In this document: positions 44,856-55,803 of the stretch, one piece after another
Numbering within the stretch: position 1 is the first letter of the stretch
Layout of the letters: each line of letters begins with the position of its first letter
Origin: Bacteroidota bacterium
Lineage (GTDB): Bacteria; Bacteroidota; Ignavibacteria; Kapaibacteriales; UBA2268
Direction: 5' to 3'
Assembly (NCBI GenBank): GCA_004322215.1
Contig: SCSM01000021.1
Coordinates: 62,001-126,000 of the forward strand
Length of the DNA stretch: 64,000 nucleotides
The notes under the pieces: generated by a model
The model's input: only the letters and a program-made list of their open reading frames with translations
The model's database searches: none
Told to the model about the DNA's origin: nothing
Translations under genes and position numbers: made by a program

Positions 44856-46136
44856 TTATACAACTATTGAAAAATTTGTCGGTGGTTGTCTGCCGTTTTC
44901 GTAACCACCCGATTTTGTTCGCTTACCATCTTCTACTACGATTGACTGAACATTTTTGTTATGCAAATTTAATTTTTCTTTTAATGAGTTCAAATGTTTA
45001 GTAAACAAAACAGCCAAATCTTTTGAATCTGTCAAAAAGTTTATGTTAATTGCTCCCGAGGTGAAATCACCGGATGTAATAATTTCACCCAGTTCGGGAG
45101 TTGCAGTAATAATAGAAAATTTGATAATTTTTTTTTCTGATTGCTTCGGTGCAGAAATACCTCTGATTATTATCTTTGCCATTGAATAAGTATTTTGATT
45201 TTGGAACGGCAGATAAAAATACAGTGCTGAATTATTATTTATTCCAAATGTATTGAGGAAATGCTGCCCTTCAATCACTTGAACAAGTCTTTTTGAAATT
45301 TCTTTTGCCTTTTTGATTTCCCTGGATATCTCATTATCGGGGATTAGTAAAATGGAAATTAGATTTTCATATAATGACTTTTCTTCAGTATTTCCAGGGT
45401 CAATCAGAAATACTTCTAATAATCTGTTTACTTGTACAGATTCTGATTTAAGCATTCTGAAAAACGATTCAATATTATTCTTAACCGCATCCGGCAATTG
45501 CGGAACAGATTGTTCAAGCTCTTTAAGTAAATTCAAAACAAAAATATTTCCTGAGAGGACAGGAGCAATTTTCATAAATATTCTCGAATCTACAGGTAGC
45601 TTGTTTTCGAGCATGAACATGATTGCAGAAAGAATAATATCCGAATTGTGCTCTTTCCTGATAGAATCGTCAAGCGAGGTAAAGGAATTTTCAATAATCA
45701 ATCCTTCATCCCTGTGAATATGTGTGCGATGCTTCTTCAGATATCTGATTAATTCTATAAAGAAAAGTCTTTCGGGTAAATCGAGAATTCTCAGTATTTC
45801 GTTGTCTGACAGTTCCAAACCGTTTTTCACGATTGATACTGAATGTATTCTCAGGACTAAATTCGGAGCAATTTCATGAACTTTCAGGAAAACTACATCC
45901 CCTTTTTTCAACCGTCCATGAATGAATGCATGGACTGTCCCCGTGGGTAGCTGAACAATTGCTTCCTGCGAAGAAAGCACTTCGAGAATCGTTGCCTGAA
46001 GAATTTCGCCCACTCTAAGTTGAACATCCTTTGTTCTTTGACTCAAAGGCAATCTCAGGTAATCCTTCTCTTTCCTTTCTTCGGGATTAAGCGGCTTTAT
46101 GCCACCGCCTTCAGCTATTCCCGGGAAATCAGCCAT
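44856..46136 (-). CDS. FliK-like hook-length control/flagellar protein (putative)
   Basis: 426 residues. N-terminal region (about 40-110) is an OB-like strand set: RVGEILQATILEVLSSQEAIVQL, split at 20, and LKKGDVVFLKVHEIAPNLVLRI. The C-terminal region (about 340-400) has ATPELGEIITSGDFTSGAININFL and KHLNSLKEKLNL, resembling the Flg_hook domain of FliK, with LNPPELG changed to TPELG. The middle is helical. The combination is seen in divergent FliK proteins, so this is a reasoned but unsearched assignment. It lies next to an AI-2E transporter, not other flagellar genes. Confidence 0.55.
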   Translation of the reverse strand: MADFPGIAEGGGIKPLNPEERKEKDYLRLPLSQRTKDVQLRVGEILQATILEVLSSQEAIVQLPTGTVHAFIHGRLKKGDVVFLKVHEIAPNLVLRIHSVSIVKNGLELSDNEILRILDLPERLFFIELIRYLKKHRTHIHRDEGLIIENSFTSLDDSIRKEHNSDIILSAIMFMLENKLPVDSRIFMKIAPVLSGNIFVLNLLKELEQSVPQLPDAVKNNIESFFRMLKSESVQVNRLLEVFLIDPGNTEEKSLYENLISILLIPDNEISREIKKAKEISKRLVQVIEGQHFLNTFGINNNSALYFYLPFQNQNTYSMAKIIIRGISAPKQSEKKIIKFSIITATPELGEIITSGDFTSGAININFLTDSKDLAVLFTKHLNSLKEKLNLHNKNVQSIVVEDGKRTKSGGYENGRQPPTNFSIVV

Positions 46137-46317
46137 TACTTAAAACAAATAAATTAAATATAACAAATTCCAAGCCAAATATCTTATTAAATATGTATTT
46201 AGTAATTAATCCATATAATTAATTTTCGGCATTTTTATTTAAAAATGTATTAAATTAACAATCCCGAAATACGGAAATGCTGTAATTATTTTTATTATAA
46301 ATGGAAAACAGCTTTAC

Positions 46318-49300
46318 TTGATTGTTATTTTCGGCGATGTGATGTGTGAGAAATTTTTTACCGGAATAGATATCGGTTCAACTACTTCAAAAGTTGTTGT
46401 TCTCGACAGTTCAAATCAAATAGTCTTTTCTGACTACCGAAGGCATTATGGTAATATCAAAGGTACTCTTCTCGAAGTTCTGGACAGTTCCAGAAAAGAA
46501 ATAGCAAATAAGGAATTGAGTATCGCGATTACAGGAAGTGCTGGAATGGGCTTGTCTGAACAGGTTGGTATTCCATTTGTCCAGGAACTGATTGCATCGG
46601 CAGAATACACTTCAAAATTTTATCCCGAATCTAAAACTCTGATCGATATTGGAGGGGAGGATTCCAAAATAATCTTCTTCAATGAAAAGACAGGACATGA
46701 TATTCGCATGAACGCATCATGCGCGGGTGGCACCGGTGCTTTCATTGACCAGATGGCTACCTTGCTTAATATCTCACTCGATAAGTTGAATGAACTGGCT
46801 CGAATCTCAAAAGAAATTCATCCGATTGCATCACGTTGCGGAGTTTTCGCAAAAACTGACGTGCAAAATCTTCTCAGCAGGGAAATTCCAAAGGAAGATA
46901 TTTCCGCATCAGTATTTCATGCAATCGCTATTCAAATTAAAAATTCACTCCTTCACGGCTCGGAAGTCTTCCCAAAAGTGATTTTTTCAGGAGGTCCACT
47001 TACTTTTTTGAAAGAGTTAAGGGAAATGGTAATAAGAATTTTCGGATTCGATAAAGAACAAATAATTAATATGTCAAATCCCGAATTACTCGCAGCTTCA
47101 GGAACAGCATTAGCAATGAACATTGACAGATACAATACAGATATAAATTCATTTATAAGCAAATTGTCAGAGGATAAAAAAACAAAGAAAATCTATCTCA
47201 ATGGACTTCCACCCTTGTTTTCTGATACTGTAGAAATTTTAAGATGGAAACATAATAAATCAAATGCTAAAGCGAAACGAATTTCATTAAAAGAATTAAA
47301 TGGAAAAAATGCTTTTCTGGGAATTGATTCCGGTTCAACAACGACAAAGATTGTATTGATTGATGAACAGGGACGAATTGCTTATAATTTTTATAGGAAT
47401 AACAATGCTAATCCGATTGGTACTGTAAAAGAAGGATTAACCGATCTGAAAAAAATAGCCGATAAAGATAATATTCAATTGAATATCAGCTCAAGTGCAG
47501 TTACCGGTTATGGTGAAGACCTCATAAAAGCCGCATTCGACCTCGATTTCGGGATTGTCGAGACATTATCACATTACCGGGCTGCGAAAGTATTTAACAA
47601 AGATGTGTCTTTCATACTCGACATCGGCGGTCAGGACATGAAAGCGATTTTTGTCAAGGATGGAATCATTAATAACATTGAAGTCAACGAAGCATGTTCA
47701 TCGGGCTGTGGCTCATTCATTGAAACATTTGCAAATTCTTTGAATTATACGGTAAATAAATTTGCAGAGATTGCTGTCAAATCTACAAAGCCCTGTGATT
47801 TGGGGACAAGATGTACAGTCTTTATGAATTCAAAAGTAAAGCAGTCATTCAGGGAAGGAGCCGCACCTGAGGATATTTCTGCAGGACTTGCTTATTCAGT
47901 AATCAATAACTGCCTTCATAAAGTACTTAAAATCTTTGATAATAAAATTTTGGGTGAAAATATAATCGTTCAGGGAGGAACATTTAAAAATATAGCGGTT
48001 CTGAAAGCTTTCGAGAATGTACTTGGTAAAAAAGTAATTAATCCTGATATCTCTGAACTGATGGGTGCTTACGGTGCAGCTTTGACAGCACACGATAAAT
48101 TCAGTAATGGTGAAAATCTGACAGCCACATTCAGAAATTTTGATAATCTCAATACTCTTGGAAATTACGATGTAAAATTCATTCACTGCAAAGGATGTGA
48201 AAATGCCTGCACTGTGAGCAAGCTGAATTTCGGAAATGGTAATATTTATAACACAGGCAACAAGTGCGAAAAGATATATTCTAATTCGGGCAGAAAAAAT
48301 GAAAAAGGATTCAACATCCCTGATTACAAGTATGATTTGCTGTTCAACAGGCAGCTTAAACCCGATTCAAAACCGATAGTGAAAATCGGAATTCCAAGAG
48401 TATTGAATTTTTATGAAAACTTCCCTTTTTGGGCAAAACTATTCTTTGATTGCGGAATTGAAATTAAACTTTCCGATAAATCTTCGAATGAACTGTGTAA
48501 TTCGGGTACAGGGACGGTTATGTCAGAAAACATTTGCTATCCAGCGAAAATTGTTCACGGACATATAATGAATTTAATAAATTCAGGAGTTGACAGGATA
48601 TTTTATCCGATTGTAACTTTTGAGAAGAATGAATTTCCCGAAACATCAAATTGCTATAATTGCCCTATTGTATCTGGCTATCCCGATGTAATCAGAAGTT
48701 CAATTCAACCTGAGAAAAAATATAAAGTGAAATTTGATACACCGAATATTAATTTCAAAAATATAGAATTACTTGAATCAGCTTGCTTTAAATACCTTAA
48801 ACAATTCAATATTAAAAAGAAAACATTCAAAAGGGCTTTCAGTAATGCATTGAAAGAGCATGAAAATTTCAAAGGGCAAATATTAAAAAAAGGGAAAGAA
48901 GTAATTAATAGTGCCGGTTCAAATGGAAGAGGAATAATGCTCCTTTCCGGAAGACCATATCAAATTGATAATTTAATCAATCACGGAATACCTGAAATGA
49001 TTTGCGATTTCGGTTATGATGTTTTGACCGAAGACTCTGTTCCATTAGAAAATAATCAACAATTGGACGATTTAGGTGTATTATCCCAGTGGGCATACCC
49101 GAACCGGCTCTTCAGAGTTGTTAAATGGGCGGGAATGCAAAGGAATGTCGAGTATGTCCAATTGAACAACTTCGGTTGTGGTCCCGATACGATTGCAATA
49201 GATGAAACAAAAGAAATAATCGAATCATACAAAAAGAATTTCACCATAATCAGAATTGATGAGTTGACAAGCACCGGCTCATTAAAACTGCGAATACGTT

Positions 49301-50622
49301 CACTTGTTGAATCATTAAGATTAAGAAATAATGCATCAATATTAAATACCCAAATAAAAAGAAAAACGACAAAACCATTTTTGGAGGAAGACAGAAATCG
49401 AACAATTCTTGTCCCATATTTTTCACCATTTCATTCGGCTTATCTTACAGGACCATTTTCTGCAATGGGATACAAAGCAGAAATTCTGCCCCCATCAGAC
49501 CACGAATCCGTTGAATTAGGATTAAAATATGTAAATAATGAAATCTGCTATCCTGCCACACTGGTGATAGGCGATATATTGAAAGCGTTGAAATCAGGCA
49601 TTTATGATTCAAATGAAATTGCAGTCGGAATAACTCAGACAGGTGGACAGTGCAGGGCTTCGAATTATCTTTCATTAATAAAGAAAGCATTGGTTAAAAC
49701 AGGTTATGCAGATGTTCCAGTAGTTGGTATCACACTTGCAAAAACAATGAATGAACAGCCGGGTTTCAAATTAAACAAAGTTAAAATGACTGTCCTGGGA
49801 ATTACAAGTATCCTATTCGGAGATGCAATTTCTCAAATGTATCATTCAATTGCTCCAAGAGAAAAGAATAAAGGTGATGCCTGGAATATAGCTGAAAAAT
49901 ACAATTCAACCATTACACCATTTATTGAAAAAAATGATGTGAAAAATATTTTGAAGCATTTATCATATTCAGTCAATGAATTCAATAACATAATACTTGC
50001 AAAATCAAATGTTCCGAAAATCGGAATTGTCGGTGAAGTTTATGTGAAATACAACCCTATGGGTAATCATAAAATAGCTGATGAGATGACACAAAAAGGG
50101 ATTGAAGTAGTATATCCGCCATTGATTAATATGTTTGTCCAATGGCTTGTGAACGTACATTACAAACATAACCTGAAGATAGATAAAAAGCCGGTTGCAA
50201 AGAAATTTGCTTATCTCCTTGAAAAATATTTTGACCGCAGGTGCAATCAATTCGATAATGTAATGAAGAATTTTAAATTCTTCACGCCAAGACATCATAT
50301 CAGAGAGATAGCAAAGAAAGCTGAAAAAATAATGAATATGTCGAATCATTATTTTGGCGAAGGGTGGTTGATTTCAGGAGAAATATTAACATTTGCCGAA
50401 AATGGAATCAAGAACATACTCTGTATGCAGCCATTCGGATGTATAGCCAATCATATCGTTGCACGCGGCGTTGAGAAATCAATCAGGGATTTACATCCTG
50501 ACTTGAATCTTCAATTCCTCGATATTGACGCCGGCAACAGCCAGGTGAATCTGCAGAACAGATTACATTTGTTGATTAAGAAAGCGGAAGAAGAAATTAA
50601 AGAAAATTTGGTTAAAATATAA
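46318..50622 (+). CDS. Giant acyl-CoA dehydratase activase (double ASKHA plus DUF2229-like parts)
   Basis: 1434 residues from TTG at 46318; the ATG at 46342 (Met9) is a likely start. Domain 1 (about 12-265) is a BadF/BadG/HgdC-type ATPase: GIDIGSTTSKVVVLD, LIDIGGEDSKIIFF, and iron-sulfur Cys135 (NASCAGGTGAF) and Cys174 (ASRCGVFAKTD). Domain 2 (about 333-605) repeats it: GIDSGSTTTKIVLID, LDIGGQDMKAI, EACSSGCGSF and GTRCTVFMNSKVKQ. A Cys cluster HCKGCENAC precedes a DUF2229/COG3580-like part (about 680-1000) with VMSENICYPAKIVHGH, and a COG3581-like end. This architecture belongs to 2-hydroxyacyl-CoA dehydratase activator systems. No separate HgdAB-type dehydratase subunits flank it. Confidence 0.9.
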   Translation: MIVIFGDVMCEKFFTGIDIGSTTSKVVVLDSSNQIVFSDYRRHYGNIKGTLLEVLDSSRKEIANKELSIAITGSAGMGLSEQVGIPFVQELIASAEYTSKFYPESKTLIDIGGEDSKIIFFNEKTGHDIRMNASCAGGTGAFIDQMATLLNISLDKLNELARISKEIHPIASRCGVFAKTDVQNLLSREIPKEDISASVFHAIAIQIKNSLLHGSEVFPKVIFSGGPLTFLKELREMVIRIFGFDKEQIINMSNPELLAASGTALAMNIDRYNTDINSFISKLSEDKKTKKIYLNGLPPLFSDTVEILRWKHNKSNAKAKRISLKELNGKNAFLGIDSGSTTTKIVLIDEQGRIAYNFYRNNNANPIGTVKEGLTDLKKIADKDNIQLNISSSAVTGYGEDLIKAAFDLDFGIVETLSHYRAAKVFNKDVSFILDIGGQDMKAIFVKDGIINNIEVNEACSSGCGSFIETFANSLNYTVNKFAEIAVKSTKPCDLGTRCTVFMNSKVKQSFREGAAPEDISAGLAYSVINNCLHKVLKIFDNKILGENIIVQGGTFKNIAVLKAFENVLGKKVINPDISELMGAYGAALTAHDKFSNGENLTATFRNFDNLNTLGNYDVKFIHCKGCENACTVSKLNFGNGNIYNTGNKCEKIYSNSGRKNEKGFNIPDYKYDLLFNRQLKPDSKPIVKIGIPRVLNFYENFPFWAKLFFDCGIEIKLSDKSSNELCNSGTGTVMSENICYPAKIVHGHIMNLINSGVDRIFYPIVTFEKNEFPETSNCYNCPIVSGYPDVIRSSIQPEKKYKVKFDTPNINFKNIELLESACFKYLKQFNIKKKTFKRAFSNALKEHENFKGQILKKGKEVINSAGSNGRGIMLLSGRPYQIDNLINHGIPEMICDFGYDVLTEDSVPLENNQQLDDLGVLSQWAYPNRLFRVVKWAGMQRNVEYVQLNNFGCGPDTIAIDETKEIIESYKKNFTIIRIDELTSTGSLKLRIRSLVESLRLRNNASILNTQIKRKTTKPFLEEDRNRTILVPYFSPFHSAYLTGPFSAMGYKAEILPPSDHESVELGLKYVNNEICYPATLVIGDILKALKSGIYDSNEIAVGITQTGGQCRASNYLSLIKKALVKTGYADVPVVGITLAKTMNEQPGFKLNKVKMTVLGITSILFGDAISQMYHSIAPREKNKGDAWNIAEKYNSTITPFIEKNDVKNILKHLSYSVNEFNNIILAKSNVPKIGIVGEVYVKYNPMGNHKIADEMTQKGIEVVYPPLINMFVQWLVNVHYKHNLKIDKKPVAKKFAYLLEKYFDRRCNQFDNVMKNFKFFTPRHHIREIAKKAEKIMNMSNHYFGEGWLISGEILTFAENGIKNILCMQPFGCIANHIVARGVEKSIRDLHPDLNLQFLDIDAGNSQVNLQNRLHLLIKKAEEEIKENLVKI

Positions 50623-50638
50623 TAAATCAATTTAATAA

Positions 50639-52771
50639 CTATCCAACAACCTGAAACTTGACTGTATAATTTTTTAAATCGGTAAATATTCTAAGATAAT
50701 ATACACCAATTTGAAGCCGGCTGCAATCAATGTTTAAGGTATTTTTATATTTAAATTTATTTTCATTGATTACGCAATTATATTCCATTCCTATAATATC
50801 ATATATGGAAATTTTCTTGATTATTACGGATTCAGGAATATCAACTACTAAATTGGAAGACACAGGATTAGGATATGAATTGAAATATACGGTTACGATT
50901 GTATCATAATCATAGTAACCATCCTCTTCATCATTAATATATTTATAAATTCTACCTCCGCTGCCGGCTGCATAAACGGTTGTGTCATCTATTGCAATAA
51001 TACTATTAAAGTTGCAATAATCACTAAATTCCCTTAACCAGGTTTCGCCGCCATCTGTTGTTTTATAAATAAATCCATTTGAAGCTAACCACCCAGTATT
51101 TTCATCACAAAATGATACGTCATATAGAAAAAAATTGCTATCATTTGTAGATTTTGAATTCCAGGTTTCACCGCCATCAGTTGTTTTAATTAAAGTATTA
51201 TATCCCCCAACAATCCATCCGATATTAGAATTAAGGAATTCAATGTTTTCAACTAAATTGTTGGCAAAATACTGTTCATACCAATTCTTTCCACCATCAA
51301 CAGTTTTATACAATCGAGCATAGTCACTTAATGACCAACCGGTATCTTTATTTATAAAGAATAATTTTGATATATATCTGATATCTGTTGTTAATTTTGA
51401 ATGGTAATTAGTACTATCAAAAAACCAACTTTTACCTCCATCAGTTGTTCTATAAGATAAATCAGAAAGAAAAGAACCATATCCATTAAGGGTATCAAAA
51501 AAACACAGGTCTGTTATAACGGGTCGAAATTCATCAACCTTCCAATTTACACCGCTATCTTTTGTTGAACACAATATAGTGCTTTCAAAGATGTTATTTT
51601 CACCAATTAAATAAATAAACCTTGTATCCAAACAGAATATATTATTTAAATCAGACAAATCGAGTAACTCATAAGAACTTTGTTGCCAATTTTTTCCACC
51701 GTCAGATGTTTTAATAAAATATATACCATTAGAACATGTGCCAATTACGAATCCATTATTTCTATCTGAAAAGTAAATTTTTTTTAACCAGTTGTTGCTT
51801 CCACCTATTTGATGAAACCAGTTTTCACCTCCATCTGTTGTTTTCATAATTAATCCACCGGTCCCAGTACACCAACCAATTTCAGGATTTATAAAATCAA
51901 CTGATGTTATATTATTTCCGGAAAATTTGGTTTTTCTTACCCAAGTCTCACCTCCGTCAGTAGTTTTGACAATATTTCCCCTCCAACCCACAGCCCAACC
52001 GATGTTTTCATTAATAAAATTAATAACCCATAATTTATCTTTATCCATATAAGAATTTTGGACCCAATTTATCCCCCCATCGGTAGTTTTATAAAAACAG
52101 TGAAGGTCTGATTCAACAATCCACCCAATATTTTCATTGATGAAAAATAAATCTACATCACCTCTAATTTCATCAGGAGATTTAATCCAGTCGATACCTC
52201 CATTGGTTGTTTTATATGTATAATTTAGAAAAATCCATCCGATTTCATTATTTAGAAAAAATATATTAAGGTTTCTTCCATTTATAATACCATCTACATC
52301 TTTTAAAAGTTTCCAGTTTAAACCACCATTTGTTGTTTTGTATATTTCACCGGAAAAATGATTAACTTCTAAAAATATCCATCCTGTATATTTATTAATA
52401 AATGAAATGTCTCTAATGAATTTATTATCTTGTTCAAAAAATTTCTGCCAACTATTACCACCATCAGTGGTTTTGAGTAAACAATTATTCCCTGCTATCC
52501 ATCCGTTACTTTCATCGAACATTTGAATTTTAATTAACTGATTTTTTGTATCGCTTAATTGAAAAAACCAGTGATTTCCACCATCGGTTGTTTTTAGTAT
52601 TGTACCGCTGTCTCCTACTGCCCAGCCGACATTTTCGTTTACAAAATCTATCCCATATAAATTATTTCCGGTAGGTAATGGACTAATTAATTTCCATTTG
52701 TTTGATAATAATTCATTGGTGAATGATATAAGAATAAGAACCAGTAATAATGAAGTTTTCATTTGATTCAA
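50639..52771 (-). CDS. YCF48-like repeat protein with T9SS sorting domain
   Basis: 710 residues. Signal peptide 1-23. Thirteen copies of a strand-turn unit centred on KTTDGGxxW (variants KTTNGG, KTVDGG, KDSG) with INENIGWAVG-type partners follow each other at about 40-50 residues, giving two or more beta-propellers related to photosystem II assembly factor YCF48 and BNR repeats. A type-A T9SS sorting domain ends the protein (SYPNPVSSNLVVDI to GVYYLRIF). Likely exported to the surface or medium. The gene is AT-rich and converges on the activase with 16 bp. Confidence 0.9.
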   Translation of the reverse strand: MNQMKTSLLLVLILISFTNELLSNKWKLISPLPTGNNLYGIDFVNENVGWAVGDSGTILKTTDGGNHWFFQLSDTKNQLIKIQMFDESNGWIAGNNCLLKTTDGGNSWQKFFEQDNKFIRDISFINKYTGWIFLEVNHFSGEIYKTTNGGLNWKLLKDVDGIINGRNLNIFFLNNEIGWIFLNYTYKTTNGGIDWIKSPDEIRGDVDLFFINENIGWIVESDLHCFYKTTDGGINWVQNSYMDKDKLWVINFINENIGWAVGWRGNIVKTTDGGETWVRKTKFSGNNITSVDFINPEIGWCTGTGGLIMKTTDGGENWFHQIGGSNNWLKKIYFSDRNNGFVIGTCSNGIYFIKTSDGGKNWQQSSYELLDLSDLNNIFCLDTRFIYLIGENNIFESTILCSTKDSGVNWKVDEFRPVITDLCFFDTLNGYGSFLSDLSYRTTDGGKSWFFDSTNYHSKLTTDIRYISKLFFINKDTGWSLSDYARLYKTVDGGKNWYEQYFANNLVENIEFLNSNIGWIVGGYNTLIKTTDGGETWNSKSTNDSNFFLYDVSFCDENTGWLASNGFIYKTTDGGETWLREFSDYCNFNSIIAIDDTTVYAAGSGGRIYKYINDEEDGYYDYDTIVTVYFNSYPNPVSSNLVVDIPESVIIKKISIYDIIGMEYNCVINENKFKYKNTLNIDCSRLQIGVYYLRIFTDLKNYTVKFQVVG

Positions 52772-52863
52772 TTAAAAATATAATTAATTAAAATCAGCAA
52801 AAATTTTTACTAATTTAATTATAAATTATAAAATATTTGATATTATTTATTTAGAACTAATTC

Positions 52864-55623
52864 TCAATTACCTTTATACTCGATTCCTTTTATAATCCAA
52901 TCGGGAGCCGGCTTTTTCTTTAAGTAGGTATCGAAAAATTCCTTCATCCTGATTGCATAATCGAGCTTATTCTGGTATTTCTGCAAAATATGCGGCTCGT
53001 TCCTGTATTGGAGCATGATGCAATTCTTGCTCAACCTCCTCATAGCAAGAAAAAGCTCAATGCCCTGCTGCCATGGCACCGCGTTGTCAATGTCGCCGAA
53101 TTCAATTAACAATGGAGTTTGAATTTTTTGTGCCTGGAACACAGGTGAATTTCTGATGTATGCATCGAGAGAATCCCACAAATTTCCTCCAATGCGGCTT
53201 TGCTCCCGTTCATATTGGAATTGCCTCGCCAAGCCGGATTCAAGCCGTATGCCGCTATAGGCGCTCGTCATGTTTCCGACAGGAGCACCTGCACAAGCCG
53301 CAGCAAAAAGATTAGTCTTTGTTATAAGGTAAGCTGTCTGGTAACCTCCCCAGGAATGTCCCTGTATTCCGATTGCAGTTGAATCGGCAACTCCCATGTC
53401 AATTAGTTTCCTGACAGCGGGTACTACACAATTATATGCATCATCCCCCGGAGTTCCAGTTTTATACTTAATGTCTGTAACCAAAATTATGTAATCATCG
53501 CCTGCATAGAGTGGATAACAAGGGCGATGGTTATTCCTAACAGGATAGAATGTATTGAAATCATCGGATAACTTTTCATAATAATAAACCAACACCGGAT
53601 ATCTTTTCCCTTCAGTAAAATCATCCGGCTTAATGTAATATCCCATCAATGTATCTCCATATCCGCTTACCCAGTTAATCAGCTCGGCTTTACCCCAGAG
53701 AAAATCATTCATCTGTGGATTAACATCGCTGATTTTCTTGGACTCTGTAAACATTGAATCGGCAGCCCAAAGGTCCGGGAACATATCATATTTTTGTTTG
53801 GAGTATAATATTACATTAGAATTTTTTGATTTGGCTATGTAAGTGAATCTGCAATCTTCCTGGGCAAGTTTTTCAAGCCCGAGCATATCGAAAGTAACGC
53901 GATACAAACCCTGGTATTTTTGCTTTTTATGAAATCCCTGAACCCAAAGCACATCGGTCTTTTTATAATATTCTTTATCCGGTTCCAGATCCACAACTCT
54001 GAATCTCAAATCGTTGAATCTGCCGTCAGCAGCAGTTTGATTCACATAACTGTAACCCATTATGGTAAAGAAACGCCATATATCATATTTGTCGTATATC
54101 AGGACAGCTTCGTCATTTTCCATCCAGCCGGCAATTCCATAGCTCGGAGCTTCCGTCGGCATATCGAATTCATCGTTATAGAAATTAAATTTTAGCTCAG
54201 CGGTTAAATTCACCAAAGTATCGAGACGATTGTCATAAAGCAGCCATGCTTTATCTTTGAAATAAAGTACATATTTTCCCAGAGGTGAGATATAAGCTTT
54301 TTCATGCAGTTTAGATACAAGTTTCTTCTTATCACCTGTTCTCAGATTAATTGAATATAAGTCAGTTGGTACATCTCCTTCCCATGTTGATTCCACGAGA
54401 TAGGGCTTCTCATCATAGCCAATCGTATAAAAAGGATTTTCGGCAAATTCGACATCTTTTACATTTTCGTCAGTAAGCGGAATAAAAGTTTTTAGGTCGA
54501 AATGATAAACAGCAAGCCATGTTTTGTCTTTATTGTATTCATACCATTTCTTTTGGTTAGTTTTTATTCGCGGGTCATTCCAGTGCCACAAATCAAGTTC
54601 CGTTTTTTTCAAAATCGTATCAATATTAAAAAATGTCGTATCATTATATTTCACTTCATTTTTTTTAGCTGAAGTATCTTTTAAAGGTTTCAATCCGAAA
54701 AATAATCTGCCGTTGTCTTTTGTCCATCTCAGTTCATTTTTAAAAGGAATTTTCCATTCTTTTGATAAACTGTCTGCACTGATAATAACATTATTGATTT
54801 TGGAATACGGGTTCCACGTATTGATTGAACAAGAATCCGGCTCACCGTCTTTTTTCTTTACAGCAGATATATAAGCAAGATCACTGTATTTGGTTGACCA
54901 TGTAATATTTGAGTACATCCCGCTATCAATCGTTGAAATTCTTTGCGGGAGTAAATATCCACCTGTCAAATCAAGTGCGTAAACACCATTTCTTACTGAA
55001 GGTTCTTCATAAATAATATATGCAAAATTTTTGGATAAGCTGTCAAAATCAAATTCTATAACGCCAGGGAAGGTGAGCTCAGAACCGGATTGTAATTGTC
55101 TTAAGATTAATTCAGTCCCCAAAATCTTGTTTTTCGATTGCTCCGGCTTAGGTGGATTCATATCGTAATATTTATAAGCAAGCCATTTCCCGTCATTCGA
55201 TAAGATAAATTTTTCAATGTTATCAAATTTTACAATTTTTCCTGTTCCGGTATTTAATATACCCATTCCCTTTTTTGGTTTATTCAGATCTGCATTCTCA
55301 GATTCCCACTGCTTCGGCGGTATCGAATAAATAACCCATTCGCTGTTCGGCGAAATTACGGGTTTCTCCGCTCGCTGGACAACAAATTGCACAGAATCAG
55401 CAGCTATTGACTGAACTACAATATTCGGGTCTCCCCTGTCGGGTGCAGCCGTGTAGCAGGCATATTTTCCGTCATCGGATATTTTTGCTGAAGTTATTGA
55501 TTTGAACTTCATAACATCAGCAAATGTTAACGGTTTTTTCCCTTTCCCATAAAGTGAACAGGTACTTGAGATAATAAATAATATTAGAAGTAAGATAGAC
55601 GATTGTTTTACTTTATAAACCAT
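52864..55623 (-). CDS. S9 family serine peptidase (prolyl oligopeptidase/DPP type)
   Basis: 919 residues with a signal peptide (about 1-25). The N-terminal two thirds form WD/TolB-like propeller strands (SDDGKYACYT, SNDGKWLAYKY). The C-terminal alpha/beta hydrolase carries the nucleophile in GIQGHSWGGYQ (near residue 750), the Asp in EFGDIDNAVPW and the His in NEPHIL. It should cleave peptides, probably in the periplasm. No T9SS tail; it ends with WIIKGIEYKGN. Confidence 0.92.
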   Translation of the reverse strand: MVYKVKQSSILLLILFIISSTCSLYGKGKKPLTFADVMKFKSITSAKISDDGKYACYTAAPDRGDPNIVVQSIAADSVQFVVQRAEKPVISPNSEWVIYSIPPKQWESENADLNKPKKGMGILNTGTGKIVKFDNIEKFILSNDGKWLAYKYYDMNPPKPEQSKNKILGTELILRQLQSGSELTFPGVIEFDFDSLSKNFAYIIYEEPSVRNGVYALDLTGGYLLPQRISTIDSGMYSNITWSTKYSDLAYISAVKKKDGEPDSCSINTWNPYSKINNVIISADSLSKEWKIPFKNELRWTKDNGRLFFGLKPLKDTSAKKNEVKYNDTTFFNIDTILKKTELDLWHWNDPRIKTNQKKWYEYNKDKTWLAVYHFDLKTFIPLTDENVKDVEFAENPFYTIGYDEKPYLVESTWEGDVPTDLYSINLRTGDKKKLVSKLHEKAYISPLGKYVLYFKDKAWLLYDNRLDTLVNLTAELKFNFYNDEFDMPTEAPSYGIAGWMENDEAVLIYDKYDIWRFFTIMGYSYVNQTAADGRFNDLRFRVVDLEPDKEYYKKTDVLWVQGFHKKQKYQGLYRVTFDMLGLEKLAQEDCRFTYIAKSKNSNVILYSKQKYDMFPDLWAADSMFTESKKISDVNPQMNDFLWGKAELINWVSGYGDTLMGYYIKPDDFTEGKRYPVLVYYYEKLSDDFNTFYPVRNNHRPCYPLYAGDDYIILVTDIKYKTGTPGDDAYNCVVPAVRKLIDMGVADSTAIGIQGHSWGGYQTAYLITKTNLFAAACAGAPVGNMTSAYSGIRLESGLARQFQYEREQSRIGGNLWDSLDAYIRNSPVFQAQKIQTPLLIEFGDIDNAVPWQQGIELFLAMRRLSKNCIMLQYRNEPHILQKYQNKLDYAIRMKEFFDTYLKKKPAPDWIIKGIEYKGN

Positions 55624-55803
55624 AAGTATATAAATAAAAAATTATTTGACATTTCAATTTAACATAACTTTAAATTTAATAATTTATTGAAACAATTTCA
55701 GAAAAATTTAACCAATTCTCTAATAATAGTAACAAGAATAGAACAAATTTCACTTCAATTCGTTATTTTGTAAGTAATAGAAGTTCATTAAAAAGAAGAA
55801 CAA

